From contig DATKMK010000109.1 in NCBI GenBank assembly GCA_035541895.1, forward strand, positions 153,819-217,818: a stretch of DNA of 64,000 nt, in the 5' to 3' direction. The position numbers and the translations under genes are program-made. This document shows, one piece after another, positions 8,082 through 17,061 of the stretch (position 1 is the first letter of the stretch; each line of letters begins with the position of its first letter). A model generated the notes under the pieces. That model was not told the DNA's origin. It worked only from the letters and a program-made list of their open reading frames with translations, and made no database searches. This stretch comes from DATKMK01 sp035541895 (lineage in GTDB: Bacteria > Desulfobacterota > Binatia > HRBIN30 > JACQVA1).

Positions 8082-9005
8082 CTACTGACATGCGGGCGCG
8101 ACCTTCTCGCAAAACAGCTCCAAGGTCGACGGCTGATGAAAGTCGCCGAACAGCATGGTGAAAAATGTTACCCCCTGCTCGCGACGGCGGTGCAACTGAT
8201 CGACGACCTGATTGGGCGTACCGCGGAACGCAGTTTTCTCCAAGTCGAACACGCGTCCGAGCGCGCCCTGTGCGAGGGTCCACTTTTCCTTGAACTCGGC
8301 GTCGTCTTTGCCGAGTACCACGACGCACTGCTCGGAAACTTCGATTTGATTTGGATCGCGGCCGATCGCCGCGCAATGATCGTGCAGCACCGCCAACCGG
8401 TGCGGCAGCTCGGTGGCCACGTTGTTGGGACAGTTCCAAATGTCCGCGTGCCGCGCCACGACCCGCAGCAAAAGTTTTTCACCAGCGCCGCCGATCAGGA
8501 TCGGCGGATACGGCTGCTGCACCGGTTTGGGATTGTTGGCGGCGCGCTCGATCGCGTAGTACTTGCCCTGCAAGGTCGCCCGCCGCTCGGTGAACAGCCG
8601 CTTGATGATTTCGAGTCCCTCGTCCAATTGCTCGATGCGGGTGCGGACGGATGGGAACGGATACCCATAGGCCCGGTATTCCTCGTCCATCCATCCGGCG
8701 CCGATGCCCAAGATCGTCCTACCGTTGCTGAGCCCGTCGAGGCTCGCCGCCATTTTCGCGAGCAAGGCCGGCGAGCGATAGGAATTGCACATCACCAGCG
8801 CACCGATCTTGAGGCGCTCGGTGACCGCGGCAGTCGCCGACATCACCGTCCACGCCTCGAGATGGTCCATGTCGGGCATACCCCGGCTCCAGAAATGGTC
8901 GACGAAGAAGATCGAGTCGTAGCCCAACCGATCCGCGAGTTGCGCGCGCTCGCGAATCACGGGGAACGGCACGCCGACTTGCGGAAAGAACAATCCGAAC
9001 TTCAT
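8082..9005 (-). CDS. LLM-class (luciferase-like) flavin/F420-dependent oxidoreductase
   Basis: 307 aa. The fold landmarks are MKFGLFFPQVG, RLGYDSIFFVDHFW, the CNSYRSPALLAKMAASLDGLS segment, GIGAGWMDEEYRAYG, and PPILIGGAGEKLLLRVVARHADIWN. The last two are typical of F420-type LLM enzymes (TIGR03560-like) of actinobacteria and other soil bacteria. The cofactor and substrate cannot be read from sequence. A GGAGGG ribosome site lies 6-7 bases before the ATG. The nearest minus-strand neighbours are the glycosyltransferase (36 bases downstream) and a DUF3024 protein upstream. Confidence 0.87.
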   Translation of the reverse strand: MKFGLFFPQVGVPFPVIRERAQLADRLGYDSIFFVDHFWSRGMPDMDHLEAWTVMSATAAVTERLKIGALVMCNSYRSPALLAKMAASLDGLSNGRTILGIGAGWMDEEYRAYGYPFPSVRTRIEQLDEGLEIIKRLFTERRATLQGKYYAIERAANNPKPVQQPYPPILIGGAGEKLLLRVVARHADIWNCPNNVATELPHRLAVLHDHCAAIGRDPNQIEVSEQCVVVLGKDDAEFKEKWTLAQGALGRVFDLEKTAFRGTPNQVVDQLHRRREQGVTFFTMLFGDFHQPSTLELFCEKVAPACQ

Positions 9006-9038
9006 GCACGGCCCTCCAGTCGCGACGCCGAGCGCGCA

Positions 9039-9359
9039 TCAGCCCCAGAAGCAGCCCCAGCGATCGGTGTCGATTTCTTTCAAGCAACAGTCGAGCGAGT
9101 CGACGAACGGCTTTCCGTGCCCATTGGTCTCGTACGCCGTCCACCGACCGTTGGCTCGTTTCCAGTAGAGTTGCATGCGCTGGCCGGCGGGGCGGAGCTG
9201 CGCGATCGGCATCGCCACGGCGCGTCCGTTCCACTCGCTGGTGTAGCGATGCACGATGGTGAACCCCCACTGGCGGGATTTTTTGACCTCGATCTTCCCG
9301 TGGCCCTGCAGTCGCGGCTCAAGCATCCGTCGCACATAGGCTTCGGTGAAGTCGGCCAT
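9039..9359 (-). CDS. DUF3024-like protein
   Basis: 106 aa from the ATG at 9359, which has GGAGCAGGAC just upstream; the open frame continues to 9440 but without a ribosome site. The sequence has a basic N-terminal half and then WKRANGRWTAYETNG. It ends in a Cys-containing tail (DCCLKEIDTDRWGCFWG). The pattern of short basic strands with a 'Y-k---g-W-lY' core is that of DUF3024, a family of unknown function usually found as single small cytosolic proteins. No operon partner is evident; the LLM gene starts 33 bases downstream. Confidence 0.6.
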   Translation of the reverse strand: MADFTEAYVRRMLEPRLQGHGKIEVKKSRQWGFTIVHRYTSEWNGRAVAMPIAQLRPAGQRMQLYWKRANGRWTAYETNGHGKPFVDSLDCCLKEIDTDRWGCFWG

Positions 9360-9474
9360 GATGTCCTGCTCCCTCGCACGTGCCGTCACACTCATTGCGG
9401 GTGACCGGGTTGAGTTCGGACCGCTCAAAGTGCGGCGCATCTAAACAAAATCGTTTTCGGTTGTCGAGGTAATT

Positions 9475-10218
9475 TCACTGCGCTGTGAAGCCGCCATCGA
9501 TGACAAATGCTGCGCCGGTGACGAACGATGCGGCGTCGCTCGCGAGGAACAACGCCGCCGCGGCGACTTCGTCAGCGCGCCCCAAACGGCCGAGCGGTTG
9601 CCGCGCAACGAACTGCCGGCGCGCGCGTTCGCCGCCGCCGCGCGCCATCGGCGTGTCGATCATTCCCGGGCAAATGCAGTTCACTCGAATGTGCTTGCCG
9701 GCGTATTCCACCGCCGCCACCTTCGTCAGTTGGATCACGCCGCCCTTGGCGGCGGAGTAGGCGGGTGTCGCGGGCAAGCCGACCAAACCGAGCACCGATG
9801 CGATGCTGATGATTGCGCCGCGGCCCGCCCGCTCCAGCGCCGGCAACGCATGCTTCATGGTAAGAAAGACGCCACGCAGATTGATCGCGATGACGCGATC
9901 GAAATCCGCCTCGCCGTAGTCCGCGCTCAACCCACTGCCGCCGCCGATTCCCGCGGCGGCGACAACCACGTCGAGTCGACCGTGGCGCTGCTCGGCGTCG
10001 GCGATCAACGCTGCAACCTGCACCGAGTCCGCCACGTCTGTGCGCCGGAACGCGGCCGTTCCGCCGAAGTCTGCGATGGCAGCAACCGTCGCGTCGGCAT
10101 CTTGCACATCGCCGACGAGGACCGCCGCGCCTTCGGCCGCGAACAACTCGGCAATCGCGCGGCCGATGCCCGAGGCGCCGCCGGTGACAACGGCCACTCG
10201 TCCCGTCAAGGCCGCCAT
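9475..10218 (-). CDS. Short-chain dehydrogenase/reductase (SDR, classical)
   Basis: 247 aa from the ATG at 10218, which places the TGGASGIG cofactor motif at about residues 12-19 as usual; the frame runs further upstream without a plausible start. Other landmarks are Asp in GDVQDAD, the NAG-type strand as VAAAGIG, the catalytic Ser in IISIASVLG and YSAAKGG (Tyr/Lys), and PGMIDTP. It is a typical NAD(P)-dependent alcohol/ketone oxidoreductase. The C-terminus (GAAFVIDGGFTAQ) is standard. The substrate is unknown. It is divergent from the aspartate-semialdehyde dehydrogenase gene, with about 125 bases between them. Confidence 0.92.
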   Translation of the reverse strand: MAALTGRVAVVTGGASGIGRAIAELFAAEGAAVLVGDVQDADATVAAIADFGGTAAFRRTDVADSVQVAALIADAEQRHGRLDVVVAAAGIGGGSGLSADYGEADFDRVIAINLRGVFLTMKHALPALERAGRGAIISIASVLGLVGLPATPAYSAAKGGVIQLTKVAAVEYAGKHIRVNCICPGMIDTPMARGGGERARRQFVARQPLGRLGRADEVAAAALFLASDAASFVTGAAFVIDGGFTAQ

Positions 10219-10344
10219 ATCGCGGCGCGATTTACGGCGCCGTGAAGATGGAGTCAACGCTCCGGGATTGATCAAATGTTCGTCGAACAGCCGTTGACAA
10301 CGCCCGCCGCGGTGGCGTTTATGGAGCCGAGAGGAGTACGCATC

Positions 10345-11424
10345 GTGAAGAAACGAGTCGCCGTGGTCGGCGCCACCGGCATCGCCGGCCAACAATTTCT
10401 AGTCGCATTGGATCATCACCCGTGGTTCGAAGTCACGGCGTTGGCAGCCTCCGCCCGATCGGCGGGCAAGCGCTACGGAGAGGCGATCCGCGATGCAAAG
10501 ACCGGCGCGCGGCGATGGTGGTGCAACGAAGAACCGCCGGCCGCGGTGCTCGACCTCCCGGTGCAGAACGCAGCGGAACTCGATCTGAAGGGGATCGACG
10601 TGGTGTTCAGCGCAGTCGAATCCGACGTGGCGCGCGAACTCGAACCGCGGTTCGCCGCCACCACGCCGGTCGTCAGCAACGCCTCGGCGTTTCGTTACGA
10701 AGACGACGTGCCGATTCTGGTTCCGGGCGTCAACGGCTCTCACAGCGGCCTGCTGGATCTCCAGCGCCGCCGGCGTGGATGGAAGGGATTCATCACGCCC
10801 TTGCCGAATTGCACAACCATCGGCATGGTCATCGCGCTCAAGCCCCTGTACGACGCCTTCGGGATCACGCGCTGTTTGATGACATCGATGCAAGGGGTGT
10901 CCGGCGCCGGCCGCTCTCCCGGCGTGATCGCGCTCGACATCGTCGACAACATCATCCCGTACATTCACGGCGAGGAGGAAAAGGTCGCGAAGGAAACCGG
11001 CAAGATTCTCGGCCGCCTCGTCGAGGGGGGCATCGACCCGGCGCCGTTTCCGGTGAGCGCGACGTGCACGCGCGCCGCGGTGATCGAAGGCCATACCGAA
11101 TCGGTCACCATCTCAACCGAACGTCACTGCTCGGTGGAGGCCGCCAAGGCCACGATGCGCGAGTTCGGCGCCGACTTCGCCACGCTGGGATTTCCCTCGG
11201 CTCCGCCGCGGTTGATCCGCGTACATGACGATCCGTTTCGGCCGCAGCCGCGACTCGATCGCGACGTCGACGGCGGCATGGTGACGAGCGTCGGGCGTCT
11301 GCGCCCGGACCACGCGCTCGAAAACGGATTGAAGTTCATGCTGGTGTCGCACAACACCAAGATGGGCGCGGCCAAGGGTGCGGTGCTGGTCGCGGAGCAA
11401 CTGACCGCGGGAGGGTACATCTAG
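10345..11424 (+). CDS. asd: Aspartate-semialdehyde dehydrogenase (archaeal-type)
   Basis: 359 aa. GTG at 10345 is the best start: GAGGAG at 10331-10336 is correctly spaced and the product then begins KKRVAVVGATGIAGQQF, the NADP-binding motif. The enzyme reduces aspartyl phosphate to the semialdehyde for Lys, Thr and Met synthesis. The catalytic Cys is in LPNCTTIG, and the partner region RAAVIEGHTESV carries the active-site His. The length and the TPLPNCTTIG/VSGAGRSPG blocks match the branch shared by archaea, Chloroflexi and some other bacteria rather than the E. coli form. A GNAT acetyltransferase gene follows 20 bases later. Confidence 0.93.
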   Translation: MKKRVAVVGATGIAGQQFLVALDHHPWFEVTALAASARSAGKRYGEAIRDAKTGARRWWCNEEPPAAVLDLPVQNAAELDLKGIDVVFSAVESDVARELEPRFAATTPVVSNASAFRYEDDVPILVPGVNGSHSGLLDLQRRRRGWKGFITPLPNCTTIGMVIALKPLYDAFGITRCLMTSMQGVSGAGRSPGVIALDIVDNIIPYIHGEEEKVAKETGKILGRLVEGGIDPAPFPVSATCTRAAVIEGHTESVTISTERHCSVEAAKATMREFGADFATLGFPSAPPRLIRVHDDPFRPQPRLDRDVDGGMVTSVGRLRPDHALENGLKFMLVSHNTKMGAAKGAVLVAEQLTAGGYI

Positions 11425-11444
11425 CGACCCGCGTCGCACCACCG

Positions 11445-12098
11445 ATGCTCGCTGACGCTCTCACTCCGCACTTGCTGGGGCCGCGCGTGCGCTTGCGGCC
11501 GTTCGAGCACACCGATGTGGACGCGGTATTCGCCTACGCGTCGGACCCCGAGATCACCCGCTACGTCGAGTGGCAACCGCATCGAACTTTCGGCGACAGC
11601 GCCCGCTACATCGAACGCTGCCTCGAAGACCACGCCGATCTACAGACGTTTGCCGTGGAGCATCTCGAACGCCAACGCGTCATCGGCGCGGTCGACTTGC
11701 GGATGGTCAGCCGGCTGTGGCGCATCGGCGAGATCGGCTACACGATCGCGCGGCCCTATTGGGGACAAGGCTACAACGTCGAAGCCGGGTTGCTGGTGAT
11801 CAACTACGGCTTTCTCGAACTGGGCCTGCGACGGATTCAGGCGATTTGCGACGTCGGCAATCGGCGCTCGTACCGGACGATGGAAAAGTTGGGCATGATC
11901 CGCGAGATGATCATCTATCGCGCGCGCTTCGAGAACGGCTGGCCGATCGACCGCTACCGCTATTCAATTCGCCGCCGCGAGTGGGAGCGCCTACCGCTGT
12001 ACCAGTCGCAACCGCCGCGAAGCGACATGCGCGTCGCACCGGGCAGCGGCGGCACTCGGGTTGCCGCGCGCGGCAGACCGTGGCGCCGAGATCCATGA
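11445..12098 (+). CDS. GNAT-family N-acetyltransferase (RimJ/RimL-like)
   Basis: 217 aa. The N-terminal strand VRLRPFEHTDVDAVFAYASDPE is typical of the RimJ/RimL branch. The acetyl-CoA loop follows GEIGYTIARPYWGQGYNVEAG (Q/RxxGxG/A region), with the later NRRSYRTMEKLGM helix. The domain is complete by about residue 185. The last 30 or so residues are Arg/Gly-rich and overlap the 3' end of the MutY gene on the other strand by 188 bases. The substrate is unknown (ribosomal protein N-terminus or small amine). Confidence 0.88.
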   Translation: MLADALTPHLLGPRVRLRPFEHTDVDAVFAYASDPEITRYVEWQPHRTFGDSARYIERCLEDHADLQTFAVEHLERQRVIGAVDLRMVSRLWRIGEIGYTIARPYWGQGYNVEAGLLVINYGFLELGLRRIQAICDVGNRRSYRTMEKLGMIREMIIYRARFENGWPIDRYRYSIRRREWERLPLYQSQPPRSDMRVAPGSGGTRVAARGRPWRRDP

Positions 12099-12687
12099 TC
12101 GCCTGATTGAAGACGTCAGCCCGACCAGCCGGCGTCACGTCTTCGGCGACCCCCCACAATCGACGCTGAAGGCGCGCCCTCGAACCGCGCACCGACACGC
12201 CGAACACCCGCGCCAGCACCCGCGCCGCATTGGTGTCGAGAATCGCCGCGTCCCGACCGAATGCGAAGCTCAACACCGCGCCAGCCGTGTAGCGGCCGAT
12301 GCCGGGAAGAGCGCGAATAGTGACCGGGTCATCCGGCAATCGTCCGTCGTGTTCGATCATCACCCGCTTGGCGGTCGCGTGCAAGTGGCGCGCACGCGCG
12401 TAGTAGCCGAGCCCGTCCCACGCTTCGCGCACTTCGCCGGCGCCGGCGTTCGCCAGGTCTTCAATCGACGGGTAGCGACGCACAAAGCGCGCATAGAACG
12501 ATCGCACCCGTTCCACCTGCGTCTGCTGCAACATGATCTCCGACACCAAGATGCGATACGGATCGCGCGTGCGCCGCCACGGCAGATCACGGCCGCGGCG
12601 GCGGTACCAGCGAATCAGCCGCCGCTGGAAATCTTCAACTTGCTCGCTCGGCAATCGGACGCGGCGAGTGCCCCGGCGCTTGGTCAT
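11911..12687 (-). CDS. mutY: A/G-specific adenine glycosylase (MutY), short form
   Basis: 258 aa. It removes adenine mispaired with 8-oxoguanine. Visible landmarks are DLPWRRTRDPYRILVSEIMLQQTQV (catalytic Glu in SEIML), ALPGIGRYTAGAVLSFAFG (helix-hairpin-helix), LDTNAARVLARVFG (catalytic Asp) and the iron-sulfur cluster C-x6-C-x2-C-x5-C (CRARQPECRRCPVRRAC). The NUDIX-like C-terminal domain that reads 8-oxoG in full-length MutY (about 350 aa) is absent. The protein ends soon after the cluster with a low-complexity Ser/Arg tail. It is convergent with the GNAT gene and overlaps it. Confidence 0.88.
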   Translation of the reverse strand: MTKRRGTRRVRLPSEQVEDFQRRLIRWYRRRGRDLPWRRTRDPYRILVSEIMLQQTQVERVRSFYARFVRRYPSIEDLANAGAGEVREAWDGLGYYARARHLHATAKRVMIEHDGRLPDDPVTIRALPGIGRYTAGAVLSFAFGRDAAILDTNAARVLARVFGVSVRGSRARLQRRLWGVAEDVTPAGRADVFNQAIMDLGATVCRARQPECRRCPVRRACRFAAVATGTAVGAPTRGGELNSGSGRSASRSRSARDR

Positions 12688-12872
12688 GGGGGCGTGCCGT
12701 ACCCGACCACCGGATCAAGCGCAAGGTGACTTGTCACACATCCGTGATGCCTAGGCTGTGTAGTGCGTCCACACTCCCGTCTGTGGTGTGCGCCCAGATC
12801 CGCGACCGATGACAGGGTAACGCTAGCATGCAGCTTTGCATCAGCGGGCCACGGTGCTAGAAGCGGGACGGC

Positions 12873-14777
12873 ATGGATCAGCCCGGTGTCACCACATGGC
12901 GCCAGTTGCTGGATCCGGGGGCCGACATCCCGGTTGCCGGCGCCGGAGATCCCCTGGCCGACGCATATGAGCAAGCGACTCGCCGGCTGATCACTCAGCG
13001 CGCGCCGTTGATTGCATCCCTGTTTTTCTTCTTCATCGGCAATGGGAGCCTGCTCGAAGCGTGGTTCTATCCCGAGCGCGTGACGCACCTGCTGACCGTG
13101 TGCGCGGTCGAAGGGGCGGTGTGCATACTCCACGTGATGCTCGCCCGGCGCCGGCCGGAGTGGGTGTGGGTGAACGCGCAAGCGACCTGCAGCGCGCTGG
13201 TCGCGTGCATGGCGACGTACTTCGCCGTCTCCCACGCCAACGCGGAACTGCTGGCGGTGGCACTGACGCTGTTCCTCACCGGCACGGTCGTGGTGTTTCC
13301 GTGGCGCGCGCGCGGCCAAGCCGCGATAAGCGCCGCGACGGTCGTCGTGTTCGTTCTGGCGCTCGCCAACGGAGCGCGGGCAAGCATTCCGGTCAGCTAT
13401 GCGGTCTTCACCGTCCTCACCGCCGGAACGCTGACGACGTTGGGTGCCTTCCTGTTCGATCGTCACCGCTGGACGGCGTTTCGCCACGCGGCCGAGTTGG
13501 TACGCGCGAACGAGCGCCAGAGCCAGGAAGCGGATCTTTCGAATGCGCTGCTCAAGCTGACCGAAGTCTTGAACGAACAACTGAGCGATCCGCGCGCGAC
13601 CGCCGAGCGACTGAACGAGCACGCGCGCAGCGTGCTTGGTTTCGAGTGGTGCAGCACCTATCTGTTCGACGAGTCGCGCGAGGTCTTCCGCGCGGTCGCC
13701 GTGAGCGGATTGCGCGCCGATCTCTCCGACGAGATTCGCGCGGTGGAAATTCCTCGCGCCGGCTTTCGCACCCCGGATCGCCTGCGTCGCGACGGCGTGA
13801 TCGAGGTCGTCGGCACGCCGCCGGATGACTTCCCGTTCGGTCCGCTGATGGAACGCTGGCACGCGCGCTCGCTGCTCGCGTGCAGCATCGTGCGCGGTAA
13901 TCAGGTCATCGCGGTGTTGGCGGGAGGCTACAGCGAGCGAGCGCGTCCGTTCAGTGGGATGCAGCGGCGGCTCCTGCAGGGCATCGCGCGCCACGCCGCG
14001 GTTGCGCTCGACAACGCACGATTGATCGACACCGCGCGCGAGGCGAATCGCATCAAATCCGAGTTCGTCGCCACGGTGTCGCACGAATTGCGGACGCCGC
14101 TCAATGTCATCTTGGGATACACCGACCTGCTGCTCGAACACGCGCTGGGCGAACTGAGCCCGGAACAACATGACGCGCTGACACGGCTGCGCACCCGCTC
14201 GCTGCACCTGCTCGATCTGATTCAGGACACGCTCGATCTCAATCGTCTCGAAAGCGGGCGCATCCCGCTCACGATCGAAGATTTCTCCGTCGGCGAACTG
14301 CTGCACAGCCTGCGCTCCAACGTCCCGGCGGCGTGGCGACACCCCGGCGTGCGGCTCGAATGGGATGCGTCGCAGGACCACCTCGTGCTGCGCAGCGATC
14401 GCGCCAAGGTCGAGATGATCGTGCGCAACCTCATCCACAACGCGCTCAAGTATACCGAACACGGCGTGGTCGCCGTCGGCGTCTCGTCGCAACCCGCCAC
14501 CGGAGCGGTGGAGTTCTCGGTCCGCGACACCGGCGCGGGCATTCCCGAGAGCGACCTGCCGAAGGTTTTCGAGATGTTTCAACAGGTGAACGGCAGCGCA
14601 TACCGCATCGAGAGCACCGGCGTGGGACTCGGGCTCTATATCGTGCGGCGCTTGATCGAAGTCCTCGGCGGCACCGTGCGAGCCACCAGCAAAGTCGGCG
14701 AAGGCTCGTGCTTCACCGTCTCGCTGCCGCTTCAGCCCGCGCCGGGTCTTTTGCCGAATGAACCGGAAGAGCCGTAA
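12873..14777 (+). CDS. Membrane sensor histidine kinase with GAF domain
   Basis: 634 aa. An N-terminal region of about six membrane helices (residues about 45-200) precedes a coiled linker. A GAF-type domain (about 235-385) is followed by HisKA (FVATVSHELRTPLNVILGY, His near 405) and HATPase_c with the N box RNLIHNALKYT, DTGAGIP, and GVGLGLYIVRRL. All kinase boxes are intact. No response regulator is adjacent, so it is an orphan kinase in this window. The small downstream membrane gene is on the opposite strand. The signal sensed is unknown. Confidence 0.93.
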   Translation: MDQPGVTTWRQLLDPGADIPVAGAGDPLADAYEQATRRLITQRAPLIASLFFFFIGNGSLLEAWFYPERVTHLLTVCAVEGAVCILHVMLARRRPEWVWVNAQATCSALVACMATYFAVSHANAELLAVALTLFLTGTVVVFPWRARGQAAISAATVVVFVLALANGARASIPVSYAVFTVLTAGTLTTLGAFLFDRHRWTAFRHAAELVRANERQSQEADLSNALLKLTEVLNEQLSDPRATAERLNEHARSVLGFEWCSTYLFDESREVFRAVAVSGLRADLSDEIRAVEIPRAGFRTPDRLRRDGVIEVVGTPPDDFPFGPLMERWHARSLLACSIVRGNQVIAVLAGGYSERARPFSGMQRRLLQGIARHAAVALDNARLIDTAREANRIKSEFVATVSHELRTPLNVILGYTDLLLEHALGELSPEQHDALTRLRTRSLHLLDLIQDTLDLNRLESGRIPLTIEDFSVGELLHSLRSNVPAAWRHPGVRLEWDASQDHLVLRSDRAKVEMIVRNLIHNALKYTEHGVVAVGVSSQPATGAVEFSVRDTGAGIPESDLPKVFEMFQQVNGSAYRIESTGVGLGLYIVRRLIEVLGGTVRATSKVGEGSCFTVSLPLQPAPGLLPNEPEEP

Positions 14778-14804
14778 CCCGGGCGGCGCCGCAACGGCTT
14801 GGCC

Positions 14805-15377
14805 TCAGGAGCGCTCTGTCTCGGTGCCCGACTCGGTCCGATCGCCGCCGGTCCCCGCTGCGGGCGACAACTCTGCGCTGCGCAGCCGGGCGGTGAAACG
14901 ACCGAGCATCCACAGTAAGTGGCTGCGACTGGCGGCGTCGTGTAAGGTCGCCAGCCCCTGCTTCGCGATTGCATCGGCGCGCGCGCGATCCTGCAAATCG
15001 ACCAGCACGATCTCGATCATGGCGACATACGGATATACCTCGGCGGGAAATTGCGCCGCGATCCTTCTGTACTCCAAGATGGCCTGCTCATAGCGGCCGT
15101 GGCGGCGGTGCGCCTCGGCCAGACTGTAACCCGGTTCGGGAGGAATCGTGCGGCGCGGATAGAACAGCCCGCCGATGGGCTGCGAGATCAAAGCCGCGAG
15201 CGGACGCGCGATGACGATCGCTGCAATCACAACGCAGATGAGGCCGGCGAACCGCTCTCCGCCGTCGTCGGCATCGCCCTTCGTCGTGGCGAAGAGATAC
15301 CATGCCACTGCAACCATGGCCGCGGCGACTGCCGCCCGCCCGCCCAACTCGATTAGCGTGTCGCGACGATCATCCAT
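14805..15377 (-). CDS. Hypothetical membrane protein with TPR-like C-terminal region
   Basis: 190 aa. Two membrane helices lie in the first 70 residues (AAVAAAMVAVAWYLFA and FAGLICVVIAAIVIARPLAAL). PPEPGYSLAEAHRRHGRYEQAILEYRRIAAQFP then looks like one TPR hairpin, and a second helical pair (DLQDRARADAIAKQGLATL) follows. The C-terminus is polar. I do not recognise a named family. It converges on the histidine kinase, with 27 bases between the two stops. Confidence 0.65.
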   Translation of the reverse strand: MDDRRDTLIELGGRAAVAAAMVAVAWYLFATTKGDADDGGERFAGLICVVIAAIVIARPLAALISQPIGGLFYPRRTIPPEPGYSLAEAHRRHGRYEQAILEYRRIAAQFPAEVYPYVAMIEIVLVDLQDRARADAIAKQGLATLHDAASRSHLLWMLGRFTARLRSAELSPAAGTGGDRTESGTETERS

Positions 15378-15451
15378 GAAGCCGCACCAGCCACGATGTC
15401 ACTCGCCGATACCGCGGTCGTTTGTCGATGCAGACCCGAGATCGTGCTTCC

Positions 15452-16087
15452 TCAGATGAACTCCGCGAGGCTCGCGAGTTGCTCCACCCACTCGTTGGGC
15501 AGCACGCTGACGGAGCCGCCGAACTGCTTGACGTAGAGCACGATCTTGGCGGTCTCCTCCAGCATCATCGCGCGGGTGGAGGCGTCGCGCAGCGTCTTGC
15601 CCACGGTCATCAAGCCGTGATTCTGCAGAATCGCGCCGCGGCTCTTCTTGAGCGCTTCGCCGACCGCGTCGGCCAACTCGCGGGACCCCGGCATGAACCA
15701 CGGCACCGTGACGGTATCGCGCAGAAACACGGCGTCGGTGTTGATCGGCGGGAAGGTTTGGTTGCAGATCCCGAAGGCCGTGGCGATCGGCGCGTGCGTG
15801 TGCACGGCGCCGGTCGATCCCGGCCGGACTCGGTAGCATTCGGCGTGCATTTGGTATTCGACGGACGGCGTCCGCGTACCTTCGAGCACCGTACCGTCAG
15901 GCTTCACATGCACGAGATCGGCTTCGGTGAGGCCGCCTTTGTACATCCGGCTCGGCGTGATCCAGAAGGTCTCACCATCGCCGGAGCGGGCGCTGATGTT
16001 CCCACCGGTCGCGGTCAACAACCCCATAGCGAACAGTTCGTTGGTAATCTGAATGATGTGCTCTTTGGCTTCGGCGTCGGTGAGCAT
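15452..16087 (-). CDS. Class II aldolase/adducin-family protein
   Basis: 211 aa from the ATG at 16087, which follows a GGAGGAGG site; the open frame upstream to 16162 has no such signal. GLLTATGGNISAR is the family phosphate-binding motif, and VHTHAPIA together with LQNHGLMTVG supplies the zinc histidines. ECYRVRPGSTGAVHTHAP marks the second half of the site. Members are fuculose-phosphate-type aldolases or decarboxylases; the substrate here is not evident. Genes for hydrolases and an LLM enzyme start divergently about 100 bases away. Confidence 0.9.
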   Translation of the reverse strand: MLTDAEAKEHIIQITNELFAMGLLTATGGNISARSGDGETFWITPSRMYKGGLTEADLVHVKPDGTVLEGTRTPSVEYQMHAECYRVRPGSTGAVHTHAPIATAFGICNQTFPPINTDAVFLRDTVTVPWFMPGSRELADAVGEALKKSRGAILQNHGLMTVGKTLRDASTRAMMLEETAKIVLYVKQFGGSVSVLPNEWVEQLASLAEFI

Positions 16088-16193
16088 GGCGTGCAGCCTC
16101 CTCCGGCTTGGTGTGTAGCCGAAATCCGCGCCGCTGCGCCAGCGCCACCGGCGCAGTTGCACCAGCCCGCGTCAGGCCGTATGCACCCGCGCG

Positions 16194-17009
16194 ATGGATC
16201 GCGATCTCGTCGCCAACGGTCTGCGGCTGCACTATCTCGAATGGACGAACACGAGCGCGCCGCCGCTGCTGTTGCTCCACGGCGGGTCGGCACACGCGCA
16301 TTGGTGGGACTGGTTTGCGCCGCTGATCGCCGATCGCTTTCACGTCCTGGCGCTCGACCTGCGTGGTCACGGGGATAGCGACTGGTCCGACCCGCCCGCT
16401 TACGAGATCGACGATTACGCGCGCGACGTGGTCGCGTTCGTCGAGCATTTCGATCTGCGCGCGCTGCGTCTGATCGGCCATTCCTTGGGCGGAACCATCG
16501 CGGCGACCGCCGCGGCGCGAATCGCCGACCGGTTGGCGGCGCTGGTCATCGTCGACTCGCGCACCAAAGCCAGCTCGGATGGATCGCGATTCATGCAACG
16601 CTTGGCGCAGATGCCGCACCCGCGCTACCGCTCGCGCGAACAGGGCGTCGCCCAGTACCGGCTGCTCCCCCGCGACAGTTCGGCGCCGCCCGACGTGCTG
16701 GCAGCGATCGCGGTGCATGCGCTGCGCGCCAGCTCGGATGAAACGCATTGGACGTTCAAGTTCGATCGCGCGGCGTTGGCGGCGATTCGCAGTCACGACA
16801 TTGCGCCCGCGCTCGCGCAGTTACGCTGTCCGATCCTAGCCGTGCGCGGCGGCGCCAGTCCGTTGATGTCGGACACAGCGATCGCGGCGTTGCGGGCCGC
16901 CGCGCCGCAGCTCGAAGTCGTCACCATCGCCGGCGCGCACCACCACGTGATGCTCGAACGGCCCGCAGAGTTCGCCGCGGCGGTGATTCCGTTTCTCGAT
17001 CGCGCCTAG
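16194..17009 (+). CDS. Alpha/beta hydrolase
   Basis: 271 aa. LLLLHGGSAHAHWW provides the oxyanion-hole HG, LDLRGHGDSDW the usual strand-4 motif, and IGHSLGGT the nucleophile elbow (Ser near residue 97). The acid is likely in VRGGASPLMSDT and the His in GAHHHVMLERP near the end. It is a complete family-length protein with no signal peptide. A second hydrolase, an LLM oxidoreductase and an FAD oxidoreductase follow on the same strand, suggesting a small catabolic unit; the substrate is unknown. Confidence 0.92.
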   Translation: MDRDLVANGLRLHYLEWTNTSAPPLLLLHGGSAHAHWWDWFAPLIADRFHVLALDLRGHGDSDWSDPPAYEIDDYARDVVAFVEHFDLRALRLIGHSLGGTIAATAAARIADRLAALVIVDSRTKASSDGSRFMQRLAQMPHPRYRSREQGVAQYRLLPRDSSAPPDVLAAIAVHALRASSDETHWTFKFDRAALAAIRSHDIAPALAQLRCPILAVRGGASPLMSDTAIAALRAAAPQLEVVTIAGAHHHVMLERPAEFAAAVIPFLDRA

Positions 17010-17061
17010 CCGCGCACGCGACCTTGCCGCCCTCGCCTCTCGGGTGTAAGCAGCGGGCGTC

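Noticed and set aside
12688..12872. An operator or RNA element between mutY and the histidine kinase gene
   Set aside because: CACAC/GTGTG words are present but do not form a convincing palindrome or stable stem.
12684..14582. A 632-residue open frame on the minus strand
   Set aside because: It lies fully antisense to an intact histidine kinase with all motifs. Its product is Arg/His/Glu-rich without domains, as expected for a frame opposite a GC-rich gene.
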